A DNA stretch of 64,000 bases from Endocalyx cinctus (taxonomy: Eukaryota > Ascomycota > Sordariomycetes > Amphisphaeriales > Apiosporaceae), in the NCBI GenBank assembly GCA_001600455.1, contig BCKC01000008.1, positions 593,345 through 657,344 of the forward strand. The letters run 5' to 3'. A program made the translations under genes and the position numbers. Below, piece after piece: positions 33,908 to 45,156 of the stretch; the stretch's first letter is position 1; each line of letters starts with the position of its first letter. A model generated the notes under the pieces. It was not told the origin of the DNA. It saw nothing but the letters and a program-made list of their open reading frames with translations, and did not search any database.

Positions 33908-36578
33908 AAGTAGGCCGGTAGGCTGCTACAGTGAAGTAAGTGTGTAAGTCCCTGCCTATTTAAGTACCTAGGTAGGCTAGGTAGGTAGGTACCCAAGGTA
34001 GCTCTTTAAGGGTATCGCTGTACCTAAGTGACGATTAAGGAGTATTCTATCCGGTAATAGCGTAGCGAAGAGTACTTGGTACTATTTTAAAGTATACTTT
34101 ATTACTGCATTACACCTTAATGTAAAGTACTTCTCGAAAAACTTATATGTACGTATACCTAGGTAGAGATGCGATGATGCGTTTAAGAGTGTTCTTCTCC
34201 GGAGATACAGTTTATCTGTACCTGTCTACTATGTAATCCCTGACGTAACCCCCTCTTCCTTTTTTTTTGCTTTTGCTTCTTCCCCCTCGAGGGTTACCTA
34301 CAGGATAACCAATGTGAGCTGTCGTGATGAGCATGTACGTATCACTCATCTATATATCTATTAGTCTCATGTCCTTCATTCGAGGAATCGTTATAGAAAG
34401 AGATATATACTATGCTGATCATATAAAGTAAGATGATATCTTTTATTCATTGACGGCAACATGAGGTCATCGTTTCTTTTTTGACATGTTGCACCAGAAA
34501 AACGCGCTCGCATGGTTACACGTGTGAAATAATGCATCCAATATGTAGATCTCATCTCGTCAACTGCCACGCGGGAGAACTCACGTTCTAGACCGATTTG
34601 GTTATGTAGGCATGTTTTAGATCCCAGGTCAACGGGTATAACCGATTGCAATCTCAACCCGTCTCAGCCTCTCAAGTTATCGAATTTCTAGAACTGTGCG
34701 CAGACAGTCAGCTAAGGCATTTTCCTTCAAATCTCATTCCCCGTCCGAGACATCATGTTTTCCTTTATCCCTCGCCCGCGATCTATGACTCGTCCATTCT
34801 AGTTCCCCGAGAGACTAATCGCATGTCTCAAACAAGGAGGAGCGGGTCAGTAAAACAAGACGAGTTATAAATTGCCGCACAGGATAGCCGGCGTCTTTCG
34901 TATCGTTGTCCTTATTTCTTAAGGCGTGTTGTTCATGTATGAAGAGCGCTCGATAGTGTTCCCGTTAGTCTAGGCTTTGAGTAGGCAGGTAAGCAGGTAG
35001 GTAGCTACATGCCGTATACAGGGTCCTGGCATATGCTAGGGTTGTGTATCATGACCATGGTACTGGGCCAACCTTTTGGGGATTTATCGAGGCAAGTTCT
35101 CGCTAAATAAGACACCGGGGCTTGCCATTGAGAATTCACGATAAAAAGCTAAAACTCGATATATTCGCCTCGGCTTTGACGGTCGACGGAACTTGTTGAT
35201 TCGAGCTGCGGGTAACTAAGTCATCGCAAGAGTAAAGTCCCATCATGAATCTTTTTTTTTTTTTTTGTCATTAATAAAACATTCAAGATTGATCACAAGA
35301 AATTAAGACCTTTCAGAGAGCATGCCCAATCTGACGAAAAATCACCTAAGACGTCCTCCGATGTCTTATCCGACATCTTTCGTACAGTTACGATTAGTTT
35401 GACAATGTTTCTTTAATACTTTCTGAATGACCCCCCTACCTTTGAAATAAAGAGACGTTGCACATATCTCTATTCGACATAACCTTTTGGCTACTTCGCT
35501 GTGGCACAAACTTATCAGTAGTATTAATTATCTTGGAAGACATAAACTTGTGAAGAGTTCCGGGTATATGGGCCGACAGAAGTACACCTAAGAACCAAAA
35601 AAAAAAAAAAAGTAAGAGAAAAGAAGACCTTCGGACTATGTGATTCATTTCCGTTCCCAACCAAGATGTCGGTACGTCTTGGGTATACTCAAAGCAGCTA
35701 TAGTTCACATAGCAGCCAAGGGATCCTTTTCACAAACACGCCGACTTTTTCAAGCTTTATACCGTTTCTGGTGTATCCATCCTACCCCTGAATTATTCTG
35801 CACATGATTGGTATATCAACTCACCGTGGCGCATCCACTTGACAACCCTAGTTAAAGTACTCCGAGAACTCCTCAAGGGATTGTTACGTTCATGATATCG
35901 ACAGCGATATTTAAGCGGTCTCGACGACCCCAAGTACTAATCATTATCGAAGGCCGGAGCCTAACTTCGGGACATGACATGTGTGACGAGATTCCCCAGA
36001 TTTCGACACACTGGGCAAAGGAGCTGCCCTACTCACCACGTCTTGTCAGCAGTACATAGATCTGCATCGATACAAAGTACCTCTTGGCGGATCCTTGGCT
36101 GCCTATAGGGCGTTAGAATATTAGCTAACACCTTCCGCCCTCCGCGTGCTGTTTTTGGCTAATTCGTTCCACGTATAGGTAACATAAAATAATAACGAAC
36201 ATTTGAGGTTAAATTGCCCCGCAATCAAAAGGAGGACGCCTTCAAGAATGCATCTTAATCAACAAGCCGCACACACACACAAGCATTCTAGGCGCGAATA
36301 CCCCAGCGTGGGACCGCAGTCGCTGCTCGTACGGGAGCGAGGAGATGACTGTGCATATTTCATGACCCAATTTGACTTTATCCGCGACTCGGCCAATGGG
36401 ACGCGCCCGACACTATATGGCGATCGACCAATAACGACGCTCCGGATGCCCCTTTGGTTCATCTTGGATTGCCGTGACCGTTTCCCGAGCCAGTATTTCC
36501 AGTCCCGACGACAATGCCGTCACGGAGCATGTGCTCATTCCTTGCTCGCGTTTGTGAGCATCGTCATACCTCGAGTCT

Positions 36579-36585
36579 TATATAA
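36579..36585 (+). promoter_or_regulatory. TATA box of the secreted SGNH-like gene
   Basis: TATATAA lies 178 bp before the ATG at 36763, in a locally GC-richer promoter. Spacing to the ATG allows a leader of about 150 nt. Confidence 0.5.
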
Positions 36586-36762
36586 AACTGGGTCGCTTCA
36601 GAGTAGCCCTCTTGCGATCTGGGTCGTTCCCGTCAATCAAAAAAGAGTAACGACAATAGCAATCCCGTGCTATTAGGCCTTGCTATTAAAGACATCATCA
36701 GATCCCCCAAGAAAATTCAGAGGTCACCTCCAATCCTCTCGAAACAGTCATCTTCTTTCATC

Positions 36763-37380
36763 ATGGTTTCTCAGCTATTCAAAGCCCTCGCGGCCTCCGT
36801 CGCCACGTCGACGGCGTGGGCTAGCCCCACCAACCTCGAGACCCGCCAGGCGGGCCGCACGATGGGGTTCATCGGCTGCTCGATGAGCGAGAACGTGGCG
36901 CAGGGCTACGTCGCCGTGGGCGGGTCGCGCATGTGGGGCCCGTACGGGACGGGCGGCCTCGTGGTGCAGTCGTGGACGAACCCGAACTCGGCCCCGTGGG
37001 GCATGTTCGACGCGCAGGCGCAGCAGAACGGGGTCCCGACGGCGGTGTGGGTGCAGATCTGCATCTTCCAGAACCCCGGCGCGACGTACGAGGAGGTCAA
37101 GCAGCTGATCGCCAACACGCGCACCCACACGTCGCCGGACGTCGAGATCTTCATCACCGGCCAGCCCCTCTACGACGCCGGCATGACCTGCTTCCTCGCC
37201 GGCCCGACCGGCCCCGAGCTCACCGACGACCTCGCTAAGCAGGCCGGCGCCGACGAGACCCTCAACGTCACCTACCCGGGCTCCTTCATCCTCCACCAGG
37301 GCGAGGTCCAGGACGGGTGCCACGCCAACGCCGGCGGTCAGACATCCCTCGGTAACCAGGCCATCGACTTCTGGGGTTAA
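36763..37380 (+). CDS. Secreted SGNH-hydrolase-like protein
   Basis: Single exon, 205 aa. The open frame extends upstream to 36667, but the ATG at 36763 begins a clear signal peptide (MVSQLFKALAASVATSTAWA) and follows typical leader sequence, so I use it. The mature protein resembles a family of small secreted fungal proteins that I recall without a name. IGCSMSENVAQGY near its start and DGCHANAGGQTSLGNQAIDF at its end sit where SGNH/GDSL esterases have their nucleophile block and D-x-x-H block. The usual GDS is GCS here. EIFITGQPLYDAG lies in the middle. An extracellular hydrolase is inferred; the substrate is unknown. Nearly every third codon position is G or C, unlike the flanking DNA. Confidence 0.6.
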   Translation: MVSQLFKALAASVATSTAWASPTNLETRQAGRTMGFIGCSMSENVAQGYVAVGGSRMWGPYGTGGLVVQSWTNPNSAPWGMFDAQAQQNGVPTAVWVQICIFQNPGATYEEVKQLIANTRTHTSPDVEIFITGQPLYDAGMTCFLAGPTGPELTDDLAKQAGADETLNVTYPGSFILHQGEVQDGCHANAGGQTSLGNQAIDFWG

Positions 37381-39366
37381 ATTCGGGGTTTTTTCGCGCT
37401 ACCGTCGCATGTTTCGCATTACATGATGACGGCCAAACCCGTATCGAGGATTACTGGGAAGATTATAACCTGGCGTGCTATCGGAGAAGTATGGTGCGAT
37501 ACACTTTTGTAGGTAGATTCAATCAAGTCGACAATCGTTATAGTAACCAGCGAGTCTTTATCCGCGTTAGTGAACAATAAAGCCTTTCGTTATCGCTTTA
37601 CTATCGAATAAGCAGATGAACTGATTTGTCTTTTTTTATGCGCTTGTGTTGTTAATCCAATTTGTATGGAGTTCTTATGTACTGTGTAAAGTCTCGCTAT
37701 ATTCTTGGTATTACCTATTTATTGGCATTCGTATATATACGTACAGTACTGTGTAGTTGATTGATAGCCATACAGTCACTGAAGATTGTACTATGGTGTG
37801 ATGGGGAAGTAAGGTACAGTGGCTGAGTGAGTCGGTACTGACCGAGGCCAGGGTCTCTTATTGTAAAATTTATTAGCGAATCTACCACCCGTTGGCATAT
37901 TTTTAGTATTTACGTGTATGAAAAACCTTGGCTAGCGCGCCCCACGAGTATTTGAGCATTGCAGTGGACATTACTCCGTACTTTCGCTCGCGACATAATA
38001 ACCACGAGATCAGTAATTCCTCATATTAAAACTCATTTTTACACATGACGAGTACACAGTAAGCAGTACCCGTGGACGTCAGTGTATTATGAAATTCAGT
38101 TGGCGCCAGAAGTAATCTATTGAAGTGAAAAGGTCGTTGGGATATGCTTGTTAAATACGAGCGGTAAAGTCCTTTTTCTTATTGGTTTTCGCGCTCGCAT
38201 AGAATACGATATACAGTGCATGTGAGTTTTGAAATAGACGAATCCATACGAAGTAATACGCATAGGCCTGTGCTTGTGGGTTTTTAATATACGAGTAATA
38301 CTTCCAACTTATATTTTCGGAACGTATAACGGTATCCGTTTGACTGTTTCACGTTGGCAAGAGTCGAGTCAAGCGTGCCCGGTTAGCCAGTGTGAGTATG
38401 AAGTTTTTTTTTTCCGCGTCTCAGACAACTGATTTGTCTCTATTATTATTATTTTTCTTGCCCCTTTTCTTTCTCTCTCTCTTTACCTTTTTGGGTTCTG
38501 CTAAAGTGCTGCTTGTTAGGAGCAACTTGGAGTAAGATATGGTAAGAAGAAATAAAAGAGATAAAAAAAAAAATCTGCATGAACTCGTATTTAACGTTCA
38601 TAAAACTTGAAATCGGGCAACCATGACGATATTTATTTACTCATATGCACCCATCCACATCGGAGAATAATATCTTGATAGGTTGGCGGAAAAGACGGGT
38701 TGTAGTGGATATGGCGGTCAACGGATTCAGAGCCGCGAAAAGCCACTATTACTATTTATGGTGGGACAACTCACTGATGACTCCACCATCATGAACCTAA
38801 CCTGCCAATTACCAGATGACGGTGGTTCCTCTGTCCTGCACTAACAGACCCGACGTGTAGGGAGGCGCCGGCAATGGGGTTTGCTCAGCCTCTAAGGTAG
38901 GGGGTTGAAGTTTACGTATAGGCAAGAATCCGGTTTACTATGTACGGAGTAAAGCGGCGTAGCTCAGGTACATCCATGGCAGCCATGGTAGCCACGCCAG
39001 CACCCCTGACAGCGAAGCAGAAGCCCGTCCGTTCTAGGCTTGAAGATCTTCATAGAAGGATTTCTTCATCTGATTTCTTTCTAGAAAAAAGGGTTAACCC
39101 GTTCCTCGATCCTCGATCTCTTTTCCTTTAAAAGAGGACGTCTCCTAACTTTATCTCTCTTTTCGAGATTATCTTTACCTTCTTTGTAATATATAATAAT
39201 ATATTTCAACACATTCGTTTTTTCTTAATAAAAAAATAAAATAGTATCGTCTACATCAAGTTGCAGACAGTCATTCGCTTATCTACTATTGTTAATTTTG
39301 TTAATTTAATTCTATTTTTCTCGCCATTCGCTATTTAATATCAACTTCCAATAACAGTTATCCATA
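37381..39366. other. Intergenic
   Basis: 2 kb of AT-rich DNA with two TACTCCGTA/TACGGAGTA words (37972, 38943) and pyrimidine tracts before the GH17 gene. No gene seen. Confidence 0.5.
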
Positions 39367-40470
39367 ATGCATTTCTCCTCGTCCCTCATTGCTCTGGCTG
39401 CCGCCGCTGGTGGCGCCAATGCTGCCATCAAAGGTTTCAACTACGGTGCCTTCTTCCTTAACCAGGCGGCTAAGCAACAGGCCGATTTTGCCTACGAGTT
39501 CAACCGGGCGAAGACGTTGCCCGGCACATCCGGCTGGAACAGTGCTCGTCTCTATACTATGAGTTAGTAGTGACCATCCCATTCTTTGCCGGATACTTTA
39601 TAACAGACCAAATATACATTATGGTTTTGGACGAGCTATGAGCTAACAACGGAGAAATCTAGTCCAATGGGGAACAACCAACGACGTAGTCTCCGCCATT
39701 CCCGCCGCTATCGAAACCCAGACGACGCTTCTACTAGGTCTCTGGACCTCGGGCGGATCCCAAGCCATCACCAATGAGATCGCGGCTCTGAAGAAGGCCA
39801 TCTCGACCTACGGCACGTCCTTCACCGATCTCGTCGTCGGTATCTCCGTCGGCAGCGAAGACTTGTACCGAGACGCCAACAACGAGGTCGGCTTAGGTCC
39901 CCAGGCCCTCGTCGACTGCATCTCCCAGGTGCGCAGCGCCATCGCCGGCACGGCGTTGGAGGGCAAGCCCGTCGGCCACGTGGACACGTACGACTCGTTC
40001 CTCAACGGCACCAACAGCGCCGTCGCCTCGGCCATCGACTTCTTCGGCTTCGACGGGTACCCCTACTGGGAGCTGACCAAGCCCAACAGCATCGGCGACG
40101 CGCCCGAGCGCTTCTACGACGGCCTCAACAAGACCATCGCCCTCGCCAACGGCAAGCCCGTCTACGTCACCGAGACGGGCTGGCCGGTGTCGGGCCCGAC
40201 CCAGAACCTGGCCGTCGCGAGCCCCGAGAACGCCCGGATCTACTGGCAGGATATTGCTTGCAGCCTCGTCGCGTCCAACGTCAACGTCTGGTGGTACGAC
40301 CTCCAGGAGTCCCAGTGGGGTCAGGCCAGCCCGGATTTCGGCGTCTACCCCGCCGGTGACCTCGGTCAGCTGTCGCCGTCGTACGAGCTCTCTTGCGTAA
40401 GTCATTTTTTTTCCCTGGAATCCTTTCCAAATTCAAAACTTAGAGACTAACTGTTTGGGACGTATAGTAA
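39367..40470 (+). CDS. Secreted GH17 beta-1,3-glucanase (glucan endo-1,3-beta-glucosidase type)
   Basis: join(39367..39562, 39663..40396, 40468..40470), 310 aa. GH17 enzymes cut or remodel beta-1,3-glucan in the fungal cell wall. Seen: a signal peptide (MHFSSSLIALAAAAGGANA); the GH17 start IKGFNYGAFF; ARLYTMIQWG across the first splice; the acid/base glutamate in GISVGSEDLYR (E131); and the nucleophile glutamate in VYVTETGWPVSG (E236). There is no GPI-anchor signal or C-terminal membrane segment, so it is probably secreted or wall-associated. The second intron (donor GTAAGT, branch CTAAC) falls exactly between the last Cys codon and the stop, leaving a 3-nt coding exon. If it is retained, about 18 extra residues are added. 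The first-intron donor is GTTAGT. Confidence 0.92.
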
Positions 40471-42370
40471 ATCAATGTATATTTTGTGTATAGATGTCTT
40501 TGGATAGGCGCAGGGAAGGTAAACGGCGAATGGGTATAATTACTTAGAAAGGTATTCAAAAAATAATTATTGTTGGATAGACGCATTAAACATCGAAGCA
40601 TATGGATAAGGGTATGGGCATAGAATACTGGAAACGGTTAAAAAGGTAATCGGTTTTGTATAACCATATTAGTGTTACCCACTGCCCTGACGGCTATACC
40701 ATAATACAGAAATTAGAATCTTTCTTTCCAACCACGACATTATGTCTTAAAAATAGTTCAGAAAGCGAGTAATGAGTGAAAGGTCTTCGCAAACTCCAGA
40801 AAATCAAATCATGGTGCTAGGTTACCTTACGTATACGTGATACGGGGGGTTACGAACCGGGCAGCGTCAAAGAGATGTGCTCTCAGCAATAATTGTTCCC
40901 TATATGGGTCGAGAGTGAATCAACTTCATCTAAAATAACGAGGATAGATGAACGATAATCTAGTTCTCGGTGATGTGGTTGGCTTCATATCAGATTACCT
41001 TGGTTGAAAGCGTTATCCCTACGCAGCGTCTGCTCGGAGTGTTTGAGTTTCTGGTGCAGCAGGAGAATATTCGTTGTAATGTGATGGAGGTTTTGAGACA
41101 GATGGTGAGCAGCACCAGCTGACGCAGCAATCGGGGGGTTTTTTTTTTTCTTTTAATGTAATATAAAGCGAATTTGAAGGAAAAGAGAAAAAAGACCTCG
41201 TGTGGTTTATAAGTTTCTATCGTCAATAGATCTCCATATGTCATTTCATTTCGCATTTGCATACGTTTCAGGTTGATCTGAAAATCCTAAGCCAATACAG
41301 GTTTCAGAGCAGAATCTGATAGATGGTATTTTTAACCAGTCATCAGCACAAGAGGATATGTGAAGGAGGTAAAGTTTCTCCAGTCTCCTTTACTATGTAT
41401 ATATGCCTAATGTATATTCAATTGAGCTTAAAATATGAATGCGTAAAACTAAATCTCTACGCAGGTTGTGTTATGTATTATTAGCTGAAGATCAAATTTT
41501 ATAGTGGAGCAGTAGCATCTCGAACTACACCGGGCTTGGCTCTTGACGGGGTTATGCGCTACTCAGTATACTAGCAGTTTGTAAGCTTCTACATGTGTAC
41601 ATACCTAGGTAGTATGCAGTATACGTTTATACCGATAACTAGGTTTTGAGTAATTGCTATAGATAGACAACTGAAAAGAATGGGAGGCCTTTTTGAAGTA
41701 TGTAACTACGGTAAACAGACGAAAGCCACGAGGGTAAAAAGCTACGTTATGTTGGTTTGACAAAGCTAGGTTTAATCGCTCTCGCCGAAGTAATAAGTGT
41801 TAGAGATGAGCTGTACTTACAAGGGGGGCCGAGGCATCAGAACTGTAGTACTTACACTACAGTATACAGTATAATATAGGTGGCGCAGTTTCGCTAAACC
41901 ACATTTGTTGATTTTTCGAAAAATCAAGTACCTCAATAGTTTCATTGTTAGCGAGTAAAGAGCTGAGGTTCAAATCCCCGAGTAGATTGTTAGAATTAAT
42001 TGGTACTATGACTTCCACACTAACAGATAAAATAAATCAAGACTTTGTAAGGCTAATACTCAAATGGTTTAGAAGGCCAACTCGTTCATGGATGCTGTAT
42101 ACTATGTACAAGTACTCCGTATACTACCAAGTACAGTAGAGTATCCTACAGTAGATGGAGAGAGAGAAGGACAAGGATAACAGGTACCAACCCATTGCAC
42201 TACAAGTACCTACGTAGCGGATATCGATAGGGAGGGCGCCAATGGATGTTACATACGGTACAGACCTCGGGAATAATAGTACTTAATAACCAACTGAATT
42301 GGTGTTATATACCCTGGAAAAGTGACCTACGTAGGTAGATTATCCCTACCTCTTAAGTAGGTAGTATAGT

Positions 42371-42386
42371 ACCTAGGTACCTAGGT
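42371..42386. repeat. Tandem ACCTAGGT palindrome
   Basis: Two directly adjacent copies of the 8-bp palindrome ACCTAGGT, followed by AGGTA. Confidence 0.9.
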
Positions 42387-42410
42387 AGGTATAGTACCGC
42401 TAACCTTATC

Positions 42411-42445
42411 CTCTATCCTCTATCCACTATCCACTATCCACTATC
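42411..42445. repeat. Tandem 7-mer repeat, 5 copies
   Basis: Five consecutive 7-bp units: two CTCTATC followed by three CACTATC. Confidence 0.85.
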
Positions 42446-43173
42446 AATCCTGCCTCCTTAACTTTTTATATTATTTTATCTTATTTTTCTTCCCTTTTGA
42501 TAAATCCGTGAGGCTGAGGAAATAGAACGAACCAGTTCTCTTTGAATCAGCAAAACTTGGATTTTCAACGTCATCTCTTCAATTCCATCTTTCCCCAGTA
42601 AAACATTTTCATCCGAATTTTCATCATTTCACTTATTTATTAATTCACTAATAATATCTATCAATGATCTGCAACAATATCTCAAAATATACTATTCTAT
42701 TTCACCAATTGAGAGGCCGCCCGCACTCAGATCCCTATCACCTTATGCAATAACAAGAAAAGAGAGAGAGAGGGAAAAACACGCGCGCTCTCACACACGC
42801 ACACACACGCAACCCGGTCTCTCATTTGGTCTGACTCTTTACTGGGTCACCCATTTTTACAATTCGAAATTTACTAACTCGCACACATATGTTATTGATA
42901 TCTTTAGGTATTACCTGATTCATCCCTAAATCCCCTTGTTATCTCAAATATTGCCAGAAACAGTTGGTCTTATTTGATAAATACATAAAACAACCCTAGT
43001 AAGAAGAAAGAAGAAAAACAAAAACATAACGACTCGTACCGCCTCCTTTGAAAGAAGGTATCACATCATTATCACACCATCACCTAAGTACGGTGTTGGT
43101 GCTCGTTCTAAGCCCGTTGTGTATATGCGTTGTGTTGTAATTGCGGAGAGTTACCATACTCACTTTTCAAGTC

Positions 43174-45156
43174 ATGGCTCCCGCATTACAGCCCAACATG
43201 GCCGTTGTGGCGCGGACGCCTGACATATCCCCTGGGGGGATTGCTGGAGCTGTGGTCGGAAGTGTAGTCGGAGGGAGCCTCTTACTCATAGTCCTAGGCT
43301 TTCTGTACTTCCGTTATAGGCGAAGGATTCGGGAGACTCAGGCAGAAGAACCCCTCCCAGAACCAAAAGCCTCGACCTACGAACCCTGGAATGGTGCCTC
43401 GGATAGGCAGAATAGGGTACATCCTACGCACCCTCCCGGCCAAAAAGATGGTAGTAAAACTGACGCGAGTGCCTTGGCTTTGGTGAATCCCGCCTCTCTA
43501 TCGCAGAAGCCTAAGGACCTACCAGATCAAGATTGGGCGAGAAATGATGATGTTCCCTACACATATGAACCTCACCTGCATGATAACTTACCGGAAGGTA
43601 TTGATTTTTCATTACCTCCGCGCCAGAGCACCTTTCCCCTTCCTAGTGGCCACGATACGTCTCAACCGTTGGATCATGCTTCAACAGCGCCCGCTGCCGC
43701 AAACTCTACTTACTATGATCTGAGAATCTCCATGGATTCGGTACCGGGACAAACATTTACTCCACCCTCGAGGCAGATGACGGAGCTGTACGAAGAACAG
43801 AGGAAAACCGCAGAAGAACATCGCAGGAGAAGTGGTTCGTTACCTAAGAGGATCTGGAATAACTTTAAGAGGAAGCGGTCGACACATTCCTCTACTCACG
43901 GGACAGACGGCGCACAGAGTCCGATTACGCAGGATAACAGCATTCTCTCTTCGCCAGTAACTATTAAACAAGAACCCGATTTGGAGACGTCTCGAGGTGT
44001 TGATTGGCACTCCGTTTCTGAAAACCGGCTGGTTCAAGAACCTGAGAATATTACACCGGCTACACAAGCAGCGAGCTCTTCAATACCTCAGTCGTCGGGA
44101 GCTGTGTATAGCCCGTTACAAAGCCAGGGCGGCAGCATAAGACAAGATTCGCAATTCGGTACTTACCCATTCCGTACAGACTCCACGATTCGAGAAACGA
44201 CGGAAAAAGATCCGGAACTTCCATCCGCGGCCCTGGTGGGTAGGACGGATTCTAGGTATGGGTTACCTCCCATGACTCAGCCACCTGAAGACCGGACATT
44301 TATACGGCTTAAGAGTCCTGACATACCTGAACCCATGGACGTTGATGGCCCTCCAGCGGATGCTTCTGCCCTACCTGCCTTTCGCTCTTCCCATTCACCA
44401 CCTCTCCCGCTGGAGTCCTACATCTCTCCCAAGCTCGTCATGCCACCCTCCAACCCCGTCGAGAAAGCTGCTTATACCGATTACCAAATGGAACACTCGA
44501 CGTCGCCGCCGCATATATCATCGTCTCCCCCTCGAATAACCGCCGAGGGGCCGTCGCAAGAACAGCATGACGGTACCCAGTTCCTAGAGCCCAACGAGTT
44601 CGCCGACCAGTACCTAGACCTCCCTAGCGATGGAGAAGCTCGAATGTCGGGCGATTCGTACGAGTATGTCTCCACTCCTGGACAAACCTCTACAGATGGA
44701 GGAAACGGTCATACGCCAGCTACGGTGGCAACCTCACCGTCGCCGTTCCCGGCAATACCAGATGATTCCGTCAAGATGGAAAGGCAGGAGAGCTCCATGT
44801 CGCCCGAAGTTCCGAGACACTCGACGTCGCCGTCATCCCCGGGCCTAGTCTGCGAAGAATGTGGTAGAGTATTCGATCAGATCCACAAGTTGAACCATCA
44901 CAAGCGTTACCACGACCGGAAGCATCCATGCCTGTACGACGGATGTGACAAGAAGTTCGGTACCAAGACTCACCTTGACCGACACATTAACGATAAACAT
45001 ATGAAGTTGAAGGCATATCATTGTCGAGAACCAACTTGCGCTTACTTCAAGGGAGGCAAGTCTTTCCCGAGAAAAGACAACTGGAGGAGGCATATGATGA
45101 AACAGCACGGCGCCGCACCAGCAGATCTCGAGGCGATGGACGAGTCACACGGTTGA
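43174..45156 (+). CDS. C2H2 zinc-finger protein with N-terminal transmembrane helix
   Basis: Single exon, 660 aa from the ATG at 43174; a second in-frame ATG at 43198 is also possible. Seen: a short N-terminus, then a Gly/Val/Leu-rich helix (about 22-46) ending in basic RYRRRIRE, which would anchor the rest in the cytoplasm. A long polar region rich in Ser/Pro and SP/TP sites follows, including a basic patch PKRIWNNFKRKRS. Three zinc fingers lie at about 560-645: C-x2-C-x12-H-x3-H, C-x4-C-x12-H-x4-H, and an atypical C-x4-C-x17-H-x4-H containing KSFPRKDNWRRH. Each sequence element is typical of fungi, but together they suggest a membrane-tethered transcription factor. Its targets are unknown. 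Upstream coding exons cannot be excluded. Confidence 0.82.
   Translation: MAPALQPNMAVVARTPDISPGGIAGAVVGSVVGGSLLLIVLGFLYFRYRRRIRETQAEEPLPEPKASTYEPWNGASDRQNRVHPTHPPGQKDGSKTDASALALVNPASLSQKPKDLPDQDWARNDDVPYTYEPHLHDNLPEGIDFSLPPRQSTFPLPSGHDTSQPLDHASTAPAAANSTYYDLRISMDSVPGQTFTPPSRQMTELYEEQRKTAEEHRRRSGSLPKRIWNNFKRKRSTHSSTHGTDGAQSPITQDNSILSSPVTIKQEPDLETSRGVDWHSVSENRLVQEPENITPATQAASSSIPQSSGAVYSPLQSQGGSIRQDSQFGTYPFRTDSTIRETTEKDPELPSAALVGRTDSRYGLPPMTQPPEDRTFIRLKSPDIPEPMDVDGPPADASALPAFRSSHSPPLPLESYISPKLVMPPSNPVEKAAYTDYQMEHSTSPPHISSSPPRITAEGPSQEQHDGTQFLEPNEFADQYLDLPSDGEARMSGDSYEYVSTPGQTSTDGGNGHTPATVATSPSPFPAIPDDSVKMERQESSMSPEVPRHSTSPSSPGLVCEECGRVFDQIHKLNHHKRYHDRKHPCLYDGCDKKFGTKTHLDRHINDKHMKLKAYHCREPTCAYFKGGKSFPRKDNWRRHMMKQHGAAPADLEAMDESHG

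Larger units (their letters stand above)
32662..36762. other. Large gene-poor region (4.1 kb)
   Basis: The longest stretch without a recognisable gene. It contains a T23 run (33559-33581), a 9-bp tandem repeat (33872-33907), two ACCTAGGT palindromes (33966, 34157), T/A runs near 35250 and 35600, and a TATA box at its right end. Open frames here are short or have no coding look. No transposon, tRNA or rRNA is recognised. Confidence 0.5.
40471..43173. other. Gene-poor intergenic region with repeats
   Basis: 2.7 kb of AT-rich DNA. It holds ACCTAGGT palindromes at 41603, 42371 and 42379, a TACTCCGTA at 42113, a 7-bp tandem repeat (42411-42445) and a CA-rich tract near 42780-42812. The last 700 bp are probably the promoter and long leader of the zinc-finger gene. 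Confidence 0.5.

Noticed and set aside
36203..36676. 157-codon open frame before the SGNH-like gene
   Set aside because: It covers the TATA box and promoter of the next gene and has no recognisable motif.
22532..36762. Search for carX (carotenoid dioxygenase) and carO (opsin) near al-1/al-2
   Set aside because: No frame in this interval carries dioxygenase or rhodopsin motifs.
41967..41977. GGTTCAAATCC, a tRNA B-box-like sequence
   Set aside because: The T-stem has a mismatch, no acceptor stem pairs at the right distance, and there is no A box.
43141..43173. Upstream extension of the zinc-finger frame to a TTG
   Set aside because: Not an ATG start; the first ATG in frame is 43174.
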